Positions 24,398 to 33,808 of a stretch of DNA of 64,000 nucleotides are shown here, one piece after another. This DNA is from Micromonospora aurantiaca ATCC 27029 (GTDB lineage Bacteria; Actinomycetota; Actinomycetes; Mycobacteriales; Micromonosporaceae). The stretch lies in contig NC_014391.1 in the NCBI RefSeq assembly GCF_000145235.1, positions 1,054,001 to 1,118,000 of the forward strand, in the 5' to 3' direction. A program made the translations under genes and the position numbers. Every line of letters starts with the position of its first letter. The first letter of the stretch is position 1. The notes below the pieces were generated by a model that did not search any database, was not told the DNA's origin, and worked only from the letters and a program-made list of their open reading frames with translations.

Positions 24398-26677
24398 GTG
24401 AGCCTCGCCGTCGCGGCGCCGGCCCGTCATCCGCTCGTCGGCCGTGTCGGACTTGTCGCGGCCGCTGTCGTCGTACTCGGGGAGATGGCCTGGCTGGCCG
24501 CCCGTCTGCCGGGCGCGGCGCTGGTGAGCGACCTCGGCGCGATGGCGGTGTCGAGCTGGGCGGCAGTGCTCTGCGCCGGCGCGGCGCGACGTCAGCCGGC
24601 CGTGTTGCGCCGGTTCTGGGAACTGCTCGCCGCCACCATGGCCCTCGCCGCGCTCGGCCGTGCGGTGTGGACGGTGGAACGGCTCGGCGGGCTCGGCCTG
24701 CCCCACACGCCGCTGGTGGGGGGCCTGTTCGCCGCCGGCATCGTCACCGGCACCGCCGCGCTGCTCTGCTCCCGCACCGGCCCGCGCAGCGTGATCGGCC
24801 GGGCCCGCACCCTGCTCGACGGGGTCATCGTCGGGCTGGCCCTCATCCCGATCGGCTGGGTGGTGGTGTTCCACCGGATCACCGACGCCGAGCTGGCCGA
24901 CCCGATGCGGACGTTCGGGCTGCTCTACCCGATGTTCGACCTGATGCAGCTCACCATCCTCGTGGCGGTCGCCGGTCCGGGCCGGCCGATGTGGCGGGCG
25001 CTCACGGTGATCGGTGCGGGCCTGGCGATCCGGTCCGGCGCGGACGCCGTCTACGTCTCCCTGGTCGCGCGCGGCGACTACACGCCGGGGCACCCGGTCG
25101 ACGTCTGCTGGCCGCTGAGCTACCTGCTGGTCGGCCTGGCCACCCGCTATCCGCCGCCGAACGACGGGGAGGGCGAGGACGACGTGGTCGACTCGCCGCT
25201 GCCGCCGTGGTGGCGGGTCGCGCTGCCGTACCTGCCGGTGGGCGGTGCGATCGTCGCGGTCCTGCTGTCGCGGCAACCCAGCGGGCAGACCCCGCAGGTC
25301 GTCTTCGTCGGCATGATGGGCCTGCTCGGGGTGCTGGCGCTGCGCCAGGGGCTGGCCGCGAACGAGAACCTGCGGCTGGTCGGGCGGCTGCGCCGGCTCG
25401 CGTACTCCGACCAGCTCACCGGCCTGCCCAACCGGCTGACGTTCGTCCGGCGGCTGCGGCGGGCGTTGCGCGGGGGTGGGCCGGTCGCCGTGGTGCTGCT
25501 CGACCTGGACGGCTTCAAGCAGGTGAACGACAGGTTCGGGCACGCCGCCGGGGACCGGCTGCTGACCACCACCGCGGAGCGCATGCGGGACGCGGTCGGC
25601 CCGGACGGGATGATCGCCCGTCTCGGCGGCGACGAGTTCGCAGTGCTCGTCGCAGGGGAGCGCCCGGTGTCACCCGAAGGGCTCGCGGTCCGGCTGCTGG
25701 CAGCCCTGGAACCGCTGCCCGGCGAGGAGGATCTCGGCGTCCACCCGTCGGCGAGCATCGGCATCGCCGAGTACGGGCCGCAGCACACTTCGCACACCGA
25801 CCTGCTCCGGGACGCCGACATCGCCATGTACGCGGCGAAGGCGGCGGGCAAGGCCGCGTACCGGACGTGCACGCCGGAGCTGCGCGAGTCGGCGGTCAGC
25901 CGGGCCGAACTGATCGCCGACCTGCGCCGCGCGGTGGACGAGGGCCAGTTGCTGATGGAGTTCCAGCCCATCGTCGACCTGGACACCGGCACGGTACGCA
26001 GCGCCGAGGCGCTGGTGCGCTGGCGGCATCCCCGGCTGGGTGTGCTGACCCCGGCGCGGTTCCTGCCGCTGGCCGAGGAGACCGGGCTGATCGTGGCCAT
26101 CGACAGGTGGGTCATCCACGAGGCGTGCCGGGCCGCGGCCACCTGGCGCGAGCACGCGCCGGACGTGACTGTGGCGGTGAACATCGCCGCCGCCCACCTG
26201 TGCCGGCCGGACCTGATCGCGACTGTCACCGGCGCGGTCGGCGCGGCCGGCCTGCCGCCCCGCGCGCTCACCCTGGAGCTGACCGAGTCGGCGCTGATCG
26301 AGGGCAGCGAGTCGGTGCTCGACCGGCTGTCCCAGCTGCGCGACCTCGGCATCCGCATCGCCATCGACGACTTCGGCACCGGGTACTCCTCGCTGAGCTA
26401 CCTGCACCGTATCCCGGCCACCGAGCTGAAGATCGACAGGTCGTTCGTGTCCCGGCTGGACGCCGGCGACGCCCGCGCGTACGCCACCGTCGAGATGGTG
26501 AACCGGCTGGCCGGCGCGTTCGACCTGGCCGTGGTGGCCGAGGGTGTGGAGACTGTCGCGCAGCACGCGGCGGTCACCGCGATCGGCTGCCGGCAGGGCC
26601 AGGGCTGGCGGTACGGCCGTCCGGCCGCCCTGCCGGACCTGCTCCCCGCGCTGTCCGGGGCCGGCGCCGAGCGCTGA
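24398..26677 (+). CDS. Membrane-bound GGDEF-EAL protein (cyclic di-GMP turnover)
   Basis: A 759-residue protein. Residues 1-300 contain eight or nine membrane segments (MASE-like sensor). The GGDEF domain has YSDQLTGLPNRLTFV, DLDGFKQVNDRFGHAAGD and an intact RLGGDEFAVLV active site. The EAL domain has FQPIVDLDTG, SAEALVRWRHP (intact EAL), ELTESALI, IDDFGTGYSSLSYL and DRSFVSRL. Both cyclase and phosphodiesterase sites look complete, so activity may go either way. The start is uncertain: GTG 24398 is used, TTG 24314 is possible, and no clear ribosome site precedes either. Confidence 0.85.
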   Translation: MSLAVAAPARHPLVGRVGLVAAAVVVLGEMAWLAARLPGAALVSDLGAMAVSSWAAVLCAGAARRQPAVLRRFWELLAATMALAALGRAVWTVERLGGLGLPHTPLVGGLFAAGIVTGTAALLCSRTGPRSVIGRARTLLDGVIVGLALIPIGWVVVFHRITDAELADPMRTFGLLYPMFDLMQLTILVAVAGPGRPMWRALTVIGAGLAIRSGADAVYVSLVARGDYTPGHPVDVCWPLSYLLVGLATRYPPPNDGEGEDDVVDSPLPPWWRVALPYLPVGGAIVAVLLSRQPSGQTPQVVFVGMMGLLGVLALRQGLAANENLRLVGRLRRLAYSDQLTGLPNRLTFVRRLRRALRGGGPVAVVLLDLDGFKQVNDRFGHAAGDRLLTTTAERMRDAVGPDGMIARLGGDEFAVLVAGERPVSPEGLAVRLLAALEPLPGEEDLGVHPSASIGIAEYGPQHTSHTDLLRDADIAMYAAKAAGKAAYRTCTPELRESAVSRAELIADLRRAVDEGQLLMEFQPIVDLDTGTVRSAEALVRWRHPRLGVLTPARFLPLAEETGLIVAIDRWVIHEACRAAATWREHAPDVTVAVNIAAAHLCRPDLIATVTGAVGAAGLPPRALTLELTESALIEGSESVLDRLSQLRDLGIRIAIDDFGTGYSSLSYLHRIPATELKIDRSFVSRLDAGDARAYATVEMVNRLAGAFDLAVVAEGVETVAQHAAVTAIGCRQGQGWRYGRPAALPDLLPALSGAGAER

Positions 26678-26807
26678 CCGGCCCGGGTCCACGGGGGCCG
26701 AAGGTCCCGGACGGGACAGGGGATTCGACCCTGCTCACCGGCGGTCCGGCACCGCCATGATGGTTCTCGTCAACAAGACGAACACACCCTCCACACGGGA
26801 GTTTGAT

Positions 26808-27440
26808 ATGAAGCGACGGACGCTCGATCTGCTGTTCAGCATCGGTGGGCTGGGCCTGGCGGTCCTGCTGCTCGTCGTCGGCGTCGTCCTGACGACGAAC
26901 GCCAACTTCGCCAACGACTACGTACGCGACCAGCTCGGCGCGCAGCACATCACCTTCACCCCGGCGGACAAGCTGTCCGACGAGGAGAAGAAGTCGGACT
27001 GCCTGCGCGAGTACGCCGGCCAGAAGATGACCACCGGCAAGCAGGCCGAGTGCTACGCCAACGAGTACATCGGCCTGCACCTGAAGAACATGGCCGGTGG
27101 CAAGACCTACGCCGACCTGGGCGAGCCGCAGAGCGCGCTGCGCGAGCAGGTGGCCCAGGCCGAGCAGAGCAACGCCGCCAACCTGGCCGACCTTCAGAAG
27201 CAGCTCGCCGAGGTGAGCGCCCAGCGGGAGACCGTGTTCAAGGGCGAGACGCTGCGCGGCCTGCTGCTCACCTCGTACGGCTTCAGCGAGTTCGGCCGCA
27301 AGGCCGAGCAGGGCGCCCTGGCCCTGTACCTCGGCGCGGGTCTGCTCCTGCTGCTCTCGATCGCCGGTCTGGTGCACGCCTTCCGCACCCCGGCCAACGC
27401 GACCTTCGCCGCTCCCGAGAAGGAGAAGGTCACCAACTGA
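26808..27440 (+). CDS. Two-TM membrane protein with extracytoplasmic coiled region
   Basis: A 210-residue protein with a membrane segment near each end (GLGLAVLLLVVGVVL, about 15-30; ALYLGAGLLLLLSIAGLVHA, about 180-198). The 140-residue region between includes two cysteines (DCLREYAG, ECYANEYIG) and a heptad-rich coiled-coil segment (REQVAQAEQSNAANLADLQK). It looks like a conserved actinobacterial membrane protein of unknown role. ATG 26808 is preceded by GGGAG; a strong terminator follows. Confidence 0.75.
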   Translation: MKRRTLDLLFSIGGLGLAVLLLVVGVVLTTNANFANDYVRDQLGAQHITFTPADKLSDEEKKSDCLREYAGQKMTTGKQAECYANEYIGLHLKNMAGGKTYADLGEPQSALREQVAQAEQSNAANLADLQKQLAEVSAQRETVFKGETLRGLLLTSYGFSEFGRKAEQGALALYLGAGLLLLLSIAGLVHAFRTPANATFAAPEKEKVTN

Positions 27441-27449
27441 CCGCACCGA

Positions 27450-27485
27450 CGACGCCCCCGGCCGATCCTGGTCGGGGGCGTCGTG
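27450..27485 (+). terminator. Terminator after the two-TM protein gene
   Basis: ACGACGCCCCCG and CGGGGGCGTCGT form a perfect 12-bp stem with a 12-base loop, 10 bases after the stop codon. Confidence 0.8.
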
Positions 27486-27547
27486 CTGTCCGGCTTGACC
27501 CTCACGCAGCGGGAGGCGGGAGTCTTGGTCGCGGAAGGGAGGGAACC

Positions 27548-28306
27548 ATGCCGTACACGGTGGGACAGGTGGCGCGGGCGGCCCGGGTGACGGTCCGGAC
27601 GCTGCACCACTACGACGAGATCGGGCTGCTGCGGCCCAGCGGGCGCACGCCGGCGGGCTACCGCCGCTACGACGAGGCCGACCTGGACCGGTTGCAGCTC
27701 ATCCGGTACTACCGCGAGCTGGGGTTCCCGCTGGAGGAGATCGCCGAGATCCTGGACGATCCGGACTCCGACCCGGTGGCGCACCTGCGCCGGCAGCACG
27801 AGCTGCTGTCCGGGCGGATCGGGAAGCTCCAGGAGATGGTCGCGGCGATCGAACACGCGATGGAGGCGAGGACGTTGGGGATCCAGTTGACCCCGGAGGA
27901 GCGGTTCGAGGTGTTCGGTGACTTCGACCCGGACGAGCACGCCGAGGAGGCGGAGCAGCGCTGGGGCGGCACCGAGGCGTACCGGCAGTCGCAGGAGCGC
28001 GCGGGCCGCTACTCGAAGGAGGACTGGCTGCGCAACAAGGCGGAGAACGAGGACTGGGGGCGGCGGTTCGTCGCGCTGATGGACTCGGGCGCGCCGGCCG
28101 ACGGCCCGGAGGCGATGGCGCTGGCCGAGGAGCACCGGCAGCTCATCACCAAGTGGTGGTACGACTGCTCGTACGAGATCCACACCGGCCTGGCCGACAT
28201 GTACGTGGCGGATCCGCGGTTCACCGCGTACTTCGAGACGCTGCGGCCCGGGATGGCCGCGTACCTGAACGAGGCGATCCACGCCAACGCGATCACCCGG
28301 TCCTGA
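27548..28306 (+). CDS. MerR-family regulator, TipA-like
   Basis: A 252-residue regulator. The MerR helix-turn-helix covers residues 1-70 (YTVGQVARAARVTVRTLHHY, GYRRYDEADLDRLQ), a long dimerisation coil follows, and residues 125-252 are a TipAS-type antibiotic-recognition domain (WLRNKAENEDWGRR, HRQLITKWWYDCSYEIHTGL, YLNEAI). Members are multidrug-sensing activators of their own promoters. ATG 27548 follows GGAAGGGAGGG. A small monooxygenase-like gene follows by 18 bp and may be co-transcribed. Confidence 0.88.
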   Translation: MPYTVGQVARAARVTVRTLHHYDEIGLLRPSGRTPAGYRRYDEADLDRLQLIRYYRELGFPLEEIAEILDDPDSDPVAHLRRQHELLSGRIGKLQEMVAAIEHAMEARTLGIQLTPEERFEVFGDFDPDEHAEEAEQRWGGTEAYRQSQERAGRYSKEDWLRNKAENEDWGRRFVALMDSGAPADGPEAMALAEEHRQLITKWWYDCSYEIHTGLADMYVADPRFTAYFETLRPGMAAYLNEAIHANAITRS

Positions 28307-28324
28307 CCGGGAGCGGGTGGCAGG

Positions 28325-28618
28325 ATGGCCGGCATGCTCATCGTCGCCGGCACCCTCTACGTCGATCCGGCCCGGCGGGACGCCTACCTGGCGTCCTGTG
28401 AGGCCGCCGTCCGCGCGGCCCGGGAAGCGCCCGGCTGCGTCGACTTCGCGGTCAGCGCGGACCTGGTCGAGCCGGGCCGGATCAACGTCTACGAGCGGTG
28501 GGAGTCCGACGAGCAGTTGCTGGCGTTCCGGGGCTCCGGCCCGGAGGCCGAGCAGGTGACGGAGATCCTCGGCGCCGAGGTGCACAAGTTCCGCATCTCC
28601 GGCGTCGAGGCTCCGTGA
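28325..28618 (+). CDS. Antibiotic biosynthesis monooxygenase (ABM) domain protein
   Basis: A 97-residue single ABM domain: MLIVAGTLYVDPARRDAYLA, REAPGCVDFAVSADL, NVYERWESDEQLLAF. These small dimeric ferredoxin-like proteins include cofactor-free monooxygenases and many uncharacterised members. ATG 28334 is an alternative start. Probably in one operon with the MerR regulator. Confidence 0.8.
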   Translation: MAGMLIVAGTLYVDPARRDAYLASCEAAVRAAREAPGCVDFAVSADLVEPGRINVYERWESDEQLLAFRGSGPEAEQVTEILGAEVHKFRISGVEAP

Positions 28619-28624
28619 CCGTCG

Positions 28625-30145
28625 CTAGATGAAGACGTCGAGAAGCAGGACGCCGAGGAAGCCGACCACCGAGATGATGGTCTCCATCACCGACCAGCTC
28701 TTGATGGTCTGCCCGACTGTCAACCCGAAGTACTCCTTCACCAGCCAGAAGCCGGCGTCGTTGACGTGGGAGAAGAACAGTGACCCGCAGCCGATGGCCA
28801 GCGCCAGCAGCGCCACCTCGGGGCCCTGGAGCGTGGCGGCCAGCGGCGCGACGATGCCGGCGGCGGTGATGGTGGCGACGGTGGCCGAGCCGGTGGCGAC
28901 CCGGATGCCGACCGCTACCAGCCAGCCGAGCAGCAGCGGCGAGAGGTTCGCACCGTCGGCGGCGTTCGCGACCAGGTCACCCACGCCGGCGTCGACGAGT
29001 ACCTGCTTGAAGCCGCCACCGGCGGCGACGATCAGCAGGATGCCGGCGATCGGCGGCAGCGAGCCGCCGAGGAAACCGGAGACCTGGGTACGGCTGAAGC
29101 CGGACCGGTAGCCCAGGAAGATCATGGCGAAGATGACGCCTGCCAGCAGGGCGATGATCGGGGTGCCGGCGATGTCCAGCGCCTTGCGGCCTGCGGTGTC
29201 CTCGCCGAGCGTCAGCTCGCCGATCGCCCGCAGCAGCATCAGCACCACCGGCAGCAGCACCGTCACCACAGCCGCCCAGAGCGCCGGGGCCCGGCGCGAT
29301 CGCCGCCCGACCGGCTCGTCGATCGCGCCGCCGGGCCGTCCGGTGCCCGGGTTGACCAGGTCGTCCGCGGTAACCAGGTCGCCGTCGGCGTCGAGCCGGC
29401 CGTCACCGGGCCGGGTCGGGCTGCGGTCGACGGCCGCGTCGCGCCGGGTCGGCAGCAGCTCGGCCGGTGCGGTGGCCGGCACGTACCGGGCGATGAAGTT
29501 GCCGAAGACCGGGCCGGCGATGATCACCGTGGGGATCGCCACCAGCAGGCCCAGCGCGAGCGTCTGACCGAGGTTGGCGCCGAGCGCGTCGATCGCCACC
29601 AGCGGGCCGGGGTGCGGCGGCACCAGGCCGTGCAGCACCGACAGGCCGGCGAGCGCGGGAATGCCGATCTTCATCAGCGGCACGTTCACCCGCAGCGAGA
29701 CCAGCAGCACGATCGGCACCAGCAGCACCACGCCGACCTCGAAGAACAGCGGCAGGCCGATGAGCGCGGCCACACCGGCCATCGCCCAGGGCAGCGCGGT
29801 CCCGGAGACCCGGCCGACCACCCGCTCCACGATGCCGTCCGCCCCGCCGGACTCGGCCAGCAGGCCGCCGATCATCGCGCCGAGCGCGATCAGCAGGCCC
29901 ACGCCGCCCACAGTGGAGCCGACGCCGCCGCTGAACGAGGTGACGATCTTGTCGACGGGTACGGCGGCGACCACGCCGAGGACCGCCGCGCCGAGGATCA
30001 GCGCGAGGAACGGGTGCACCTTGCCCCACGCGATGAGCAGCACCACCGCGGCGATGCCCAGCAGGGCCGCGAGGACGAGTTGGGTGTCACCGGCGTTCGT
30101 GAGCGGTTCCGCGGGTGCGGCGAGCAGTGTGACCACGGCTATCAC
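28625..30145 (-). CDS. gntP: Gluconate:H+ symporter, GntP family
   Basis: A 506-residue permease with about 12-14 membrane segments. LPLFFEVGVVLLVPI, GLVPPHPGPLVAIDALGA and FFSHVNDAGFWLVKEYFGLT are hallmark GntP segments. An unusually long cytoplasmic loop (about residues 230-285, Arg/Asp-rich) is inserted mid-protein. It lies 13 bp downstream of the gluconokinase gene in the same direction, so uptake and phosphorylation of gluconate are encoded together. Confidence 0.9.
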   Translation of the reverse strand: MIAVVTLLAAPAEPLTNAGDTQLVLAALLGIAAVVLLIAWGKVHPFLALILGAAVLGVVAAVPVDKIVTSFSGGVGSTVGGVGLLIALGAMIGGLLAESGGADGIVERVVGRVSGTALPWAMAGVAALIGLPLFFEVGVVLLVPIVLLVSLRVNVPLMKIGIPALAGLSVLHGLVPPHPGPLVAIDALGANLGQTLALGLLVAIPTVIIAGPVFGNFIARYVPATAPAELLPTRRDAAVDRSPTRPGDGRLDADGDLVTADDLVNPGTGRPGGAIDEPVGRRSRRAPALWAAVVTVLLPVVLMLLRAIGELTLGEDTAGRKALDIAGTPIIALLAGVIFAMIFLGYRSGFSRTQVSGFLGGSLPPIAGILLIVAAGGGFKQVLVDAGVGDLVANAADGANLSPLLLGWLVAVGIRVATGSATVATITAAGIVAPLAATLQGPEVALLALAIGCGSLFFSHVNDAGFWLVKEYFGLTVGQTIKSWSVMETIISVVGFLGVLLLDVFI

Positions 30146-30158
30146 GCCCTTCGGTCGG

Positions 30159-31700
30159 TCAGCGGGGTGGTGCGGTGGGTGGTGGTTCCGGCGGCAGGCT
30201 CGGCGCCATCCGCCGCAGGGACGCGAACGTGGGTACGAGGGCGTCGTACAGCTCGGAGAAGAGGGGGAGCAGTGCGGCGTACGTGGCGGCGGAGGCGGGA
30301 TCCGGGCGGATCGTCTCCTCGATCCGGACCAGATCGGCGGCGACCTCGATCGATTCGATCAGGCCGAGCGCCTGCATGCCGAGCAGCGCCGCGCCGAAGC
30401 CGGACCCCTCGTGCCCGGCGGGGAACCGCACCGGCATGCCGAGCGCGTCGGCGAGGATCTGCCGCCACAGCGCGCTGCGGGCGAACCCGCCGCTGGCGCG
30501 GACCTCGCGTACCTCGTTTCCGGCGGCCCGGACCGAGGCGAGGACCAGGGCGAGCTGCTGGCAGACGCCCTCCAGCGCGGCCCGGACCAGGTGTGCCCGG
30601 CCGTGGCCGTGGGTCAGCCCGACGTACGCGCCGCGGGGCAGCGCGCTCCAGTGCGGCGCCCGTTCGCTGAGCAGGTACGGCAGCATGATCAGCCCGCCGG
30701 AGCCGACCGGCGCCGTGGCGGCCAGGTCGAGCAGCTCCTCCTCGGCGTGCTCGCCCAGCTCGGGGGCGAGCGCGTCGTTCGCCCACTGGAGGACGATGCC
30801 GCCGTTGTTGATGGCGCCGCCGACCACCCAGCGGTCCTCGGTGAGCGCGTAGCAGAACACGCCGCCGAGCGGGTCCACGCCGGGGCGTTCCACCATCACC
30901 CGCATCGCGCCGCTGGTGCCGATCGAGCAGGCCACCACGCCGGGGCGTACCGCGCCGAGCCCGAGGTTCGCCAGTGGCCCGTCGCCGGCGCCCACCACGA
31001 GCGGCGTGTCCGCCAGCAGCCCGGTGGCGCGGGCCGCCTCGGGGGTGAGCCCGGGCAGCACGTGGGTGGTGGGTACGAGCTGGGGGAGCTGCTCCTCGGT
31101 GATGCCGGCGAGGCGGAGCGCCTCGGTGTCCCAGGCCAGCCGGTGGATGTCCATCAGGCCGGTGGCGGACGCCACCGAGTGGTCGGTGACGAGCGCGTCG
31201 GCGAGCCGCCGCAGCACGAGATCCTTGATGCCGACCCAGTGCGCGACCCGCTCGTGCAGCTTCGGTTCCTGCTCGGCGAACCAGACCAGCTTGGGCAGCG
31301 GCGCCATCGGGTGGACCGGGGTGCCGGTGCGCCGGTGCAGGGCGAGCCCGGAGGGCGCGGCCCGCAGGCGTTCGGCCTGCGCGCTCGCGCGGGAGTCGGC
31401 CCAGGTGATCGACGGGGTCAGCGGGGTGCCGTCGGCGTCCAGCCCGATCAGGCTGTGCATGGCGGTGCTGAACGACAGGCCCGCAACCGGTACGCGCAGC
31501 TCGTCCACCACCGCGCGGATCACGCCGATCACGGCTTCGTGGATGAGGTCCGGGTCCTGCTCGGCCCAGCCCGGGTTCGGCTCCTCCAGGGGGTAGCCGA
31601 TCGAGTGGCTGGCCAGTTGCCGGCCGGTGGTGTCGAACGCGACGGCCTTGGAACTGGTGGTGCCGATGTCCACTCCCACCACCATGGCCGGGTCGCCCAC
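30159..31700 (-). CDS. gntK: Gluconokinase, FGGY family
   Basis: A 513-residue FGGY carbohydrate kinase. VGVDIGTTSSKAVAFD is the N-terminal phosphate loop, WAEQDPD and ITWADSRA are substrate-domain signatures, VVGAGDGPLANLG and the C-terminal EVRASGGFARSALWRQILAD close the ATP domain. Together with GntP it converts gluconate to 6-phosphogluconate. GTG 31700 follows a GAGGAGG box 8 bases upstream; an in-frame extension to 31859 lacks one. No GntR regulator is encoded next to it. Confidence 0.88.
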   Translation of the reverse strand: MGDPAMVVGVDIGTTSSKAVAFDTTGRQLASHSIGYPLEEPNPGWAEQDPDLIHEAVIGVIRAVVDELRVPVAGLSFSTAMHSLIGLDADGTPLTPSITWADSRASAQAERLRAAPSGLALHRRTGTPVHPMAPLPKLVWFAEQEPKLHERVAHWVGIKDLVLRRLADALVTDHSVASATGLMDIHRLAWDTEALRLAGITEEQLPQLVPTTHVLPGLTPEAARATGLLADTPLVVGAGDGPLANLGLGAVRPGVVACSIGTSGAMRVMVERPGVDPLGGVFCYALTEDRWVVGGAINNGGIVLQWANDALAPELGEHAEEELLDLAATAPVGSGGLIMLPYLLSERAPHWSALPRGAYVGLTHGHGRAHLVRAALEGVCQQLALVLASVRAAGNEVREVRASGGFARSALWRQILADALGMPVRFPAGHEGSGFGAALLGMQALGLIESIEVAADLVRIEETIRPDPASAATYAALLPLFSELYDALVPTFASLRRMAPSLPPEPPPTAPPR

Positions 31701-31966
31701 CGGTGCACCTCCTCGCCGCCCGGGGGCCGCGCTCCGCCCCGCCGTTGCGGCTGACGTTACCGACGTGTCCACGCGCGCGCATGACGAAGCGGGACCGCCG
31801 GGAGCCGGTGGCACGGAACGTGAATCGACGCGGGAGTTTCCGCCGATTGTGTAGGTCAATCAGCCGATCGGTCTAATTGGCGACTTTCGCGTGTCTTCGT
31901 ACCCCTGCCGCACAGTTGACATGAATGACACCCCGATTGGTGGGCTCGCGCGGCGGAGGAGTCGGC

Positions 31967-33121
31967 GTGACGAAGACTGATTCGACGGGTTCCACATGGC
32001 GGTACCGGTGGGCGCACCGGCAGAACGAGCGGCGTCAGCGGGCCTTCCGCGCCGCCGACGAGGCGTGGCGACGCCGCGACGACGAGCTGCGCCGCCTGCG
32101 TACCCTCGCGGTGTCCTTCCACGGCTCGGCTCAGGCGGGCGTCGGCCTGCCGATGGAGCTGGCCCCCGGCGAGGTGGTCTTCTGGACACTCCCGGCCGCG
32201 CAACTGGTCGAGGTCCGGCACACAGCCGTGCTGCCCGCCCCCGAACTGACAGTCGACCCCGACCCGCCCGCGCTGCGCCCCCGCCGCCCCGAGGGCGTCA
32301 AGGTGGTCGACGCCGGGCTCGCCGTGCTCACCAACCGGCGCCTGGTCCTGCTCGGCGGACGCGGCCGGCGCGACTGGGCGTACGGCCGGATGACCGGCCT
32401 GTCCCACGACCCCGGCGCGCCGGTCACCCTGATCCAGGTGCTGGACCGGCGGCGTACCTCCGGGTTGCTGCTGCCCACCGGCGCGGCGGCCGACTTCCGG
32501 TTCACGCTCACGCTGGCGTTCGCCGACGCGATCGAGCAGCGCGCCGCAGTCGTGGCCGAGCTGGACGAGCTGATCGCGGAGCACACCGCGGCGCGGCCGG
32601 AACGCCCCGCAGTGCTCACCCCCGCCCAGGCCCGCGTCACCGCGCTGGTGCCCGGCGGCCGGCGGACGGTGGCGGTCGGCGCGGCGCTCGCGCTGATCGT
32701 GCCGGCGATGCTCATCGAGTCCAACCCGCCCACCCGGGCCGGCTCGGAGCGCGCCGCCGCCGCGACCCCGGGGGCCACCGGCACGCCCGCGCCGCCGCAC
32801 GTCGCGCCCGCCGTCCAGGTCCGGCCCAGCACGAGCCCCGAGCCGTCCCGCGTCCGTCCCGCACCGCCGCGCGGCACGCCGCAGCCGCCGGTCGAGCGTC
32901 GCTGCGGCGCACCGGCGAACCCCTTCGGGTACGACTTCTGCGACGGCCAGCGCATCCGCCGGCCGGCTGCCGGGGTGTGCGACTGGTTCGAGTGCGTACC
33001 CGGGTTCTGGTCCGACCGCGGCTGGCTGGTGCAGTGCCGCGACGGCTCGATCAGCCGCACCGGCGGCCAGCGCGACGTGTGCGCCGGTCACAAGGGGTTC
33101 CGCCGGACCGTCTGGCGGTGA
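31967..33121 (+). CDS. Single-TM protein with Cys-rich extracytoplasmic tail, unknown function
   Basis: A 384-residue protein. Residues 1-235 are cytoplasmic, with an Arg-rich coil and a beta-rich region (MELAPGEVVFWTLPAAQLVE, DAGLAVLTNRRLVLLGGRGR) reminiscent of a PH-like fold. One membrane segment (AVGAALALIVPAMLIE) is followed by a Pro/Ala/Ser spacer and a C-terminal 65-residue tail with six cysteines (RRCGAPANPFGYDFC, GVCDWFECVPGFW, QCRDG, DVCAG), probably disulfide-bonded. GTG 31967 follows GGAGGAG. This combination is typical of uncharacterised Micromonosporaceae proteins. Confidence 0.7.
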   Translation: MTKTDSTGSTWRYRWAHRQNERRQRAFRAADEAWRRRDDELRRLRTLAVSFHGSAQAGVGLPMELAPGEVVFWTLPAAQLVEVRHTAVLPAPELTVDPDPPALRPRRPEGVKVVDAGLAVLTNRRLVLLGGRGRRDWAYGRMTGLSHDPGAPVTLIQVLDRRRTSGLLLPTGAAADFRFTLTLAFADAIEQRAAVVAELDELIAEHTAARPERPAVLTPAQARVTALVPGGRRTVAVGAALALIVPAMLIESNPPTRAGSERAAAATPGATGTPAPPHVAPAVQVRPSTSPEPSRVRPAPPRGTPQPPVERRCGAPANPFGYDFCDGQRIRRPAAGVCDWFECVPGFWSDRGWLVQCRDGSISRTGGQRDVCAGHKGFRRTVWR

Positions 33122-33127
33122 CGCCGG

Positions 33128-33700
33128 TCAGGCCACCGGGCGGGACGTGACGCGCAGCGGCAGCAGCCCGGCCAGCACCAGCGCGGCGCCCACGGGCAGC
33201 AGGTTCAGGTTCACCGCGATCGCCAGGAACCCGGCCAGCACCAGCACCGGCGCCCACACCGGCAGCAGCCGGGCCGCCGCCGCCCGGTACAGCAGCACCA
33301 GCAGGCCCACCTCGAACAGCAGCGGTCCGCCGTACAGCACAAGGCCGGGCGTGGGCACCGCGTCGGCGAAGCGCGGGAACAGGTCACCGAGGATCACCCA
33401 GACGAAGGCGGCGGCGCCGACCAGGCCGGCCGGCGCGGCCACGTCGTCGAGCGTCCGCAACCGCGACGACCGGGTACGCAGCAGGCCGTGCAGCCCGACG
33501 ATCAGCGCGGCGAAGCCGAGGACGCCGAGCAGGAACAGCGTGTGCCCGGTGTTCCAGGCCCAGGCGCCCTTGTCGCTGTGCCCGTCCAGGCGGTCGAGCA
33601 GGCGCAGCAGGCCGTAGCCGAGCAGCAGCACCGCAGACGCCACGGCGACCGGGCGTATCCACTGGTGCGTGGGACGTGTGCGGGAATCGAGGAGGCTCAT
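33128..33700 (-). CDS. Six-TM membrane protein, unknown function
   Basis: A 190-residue protein with about six hydrophobic segments (VASAVLLLGYGLLRLL, TLFLLGVLGFAALIVGLHGL, GLVGAAAFVWVILGDLF, VLYGGPLLFEVGLLVLLY, and two near the C-terminus). No family motif is recognised. Convergent with the preceding gene and divergent from the APH-like kinase. Confidence 0.7.
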   Translation of the reverse strand: MSLLDSRTRPTHQWIRPVAVASAVLLLGYGLLRLLDRLDGHSDKGAWAWNTGHTLFLLGVLGFAALIVGLHGLLRTRSSRLRTLDDVAAPAGLVGAAAFVWVILGDLFPRFADAVPTPGLVLYGGPLLFEVGLLVLLYRAAAARLLPVWAPVLVLAGFLAIAVNLNLLPVGAALVLAGLLPLRVTSRPVA

Positions 33701-33808
33701 CGCCTCAGCGTTCCGGGCGCCCGTGCCCGGGACATCGGGGAGCGGTCCCGAACCTGACCCGGATCAATCCGCTCGCCTCCCGTAGGGGTGCCCGGATACC
33801 GTCCGGCC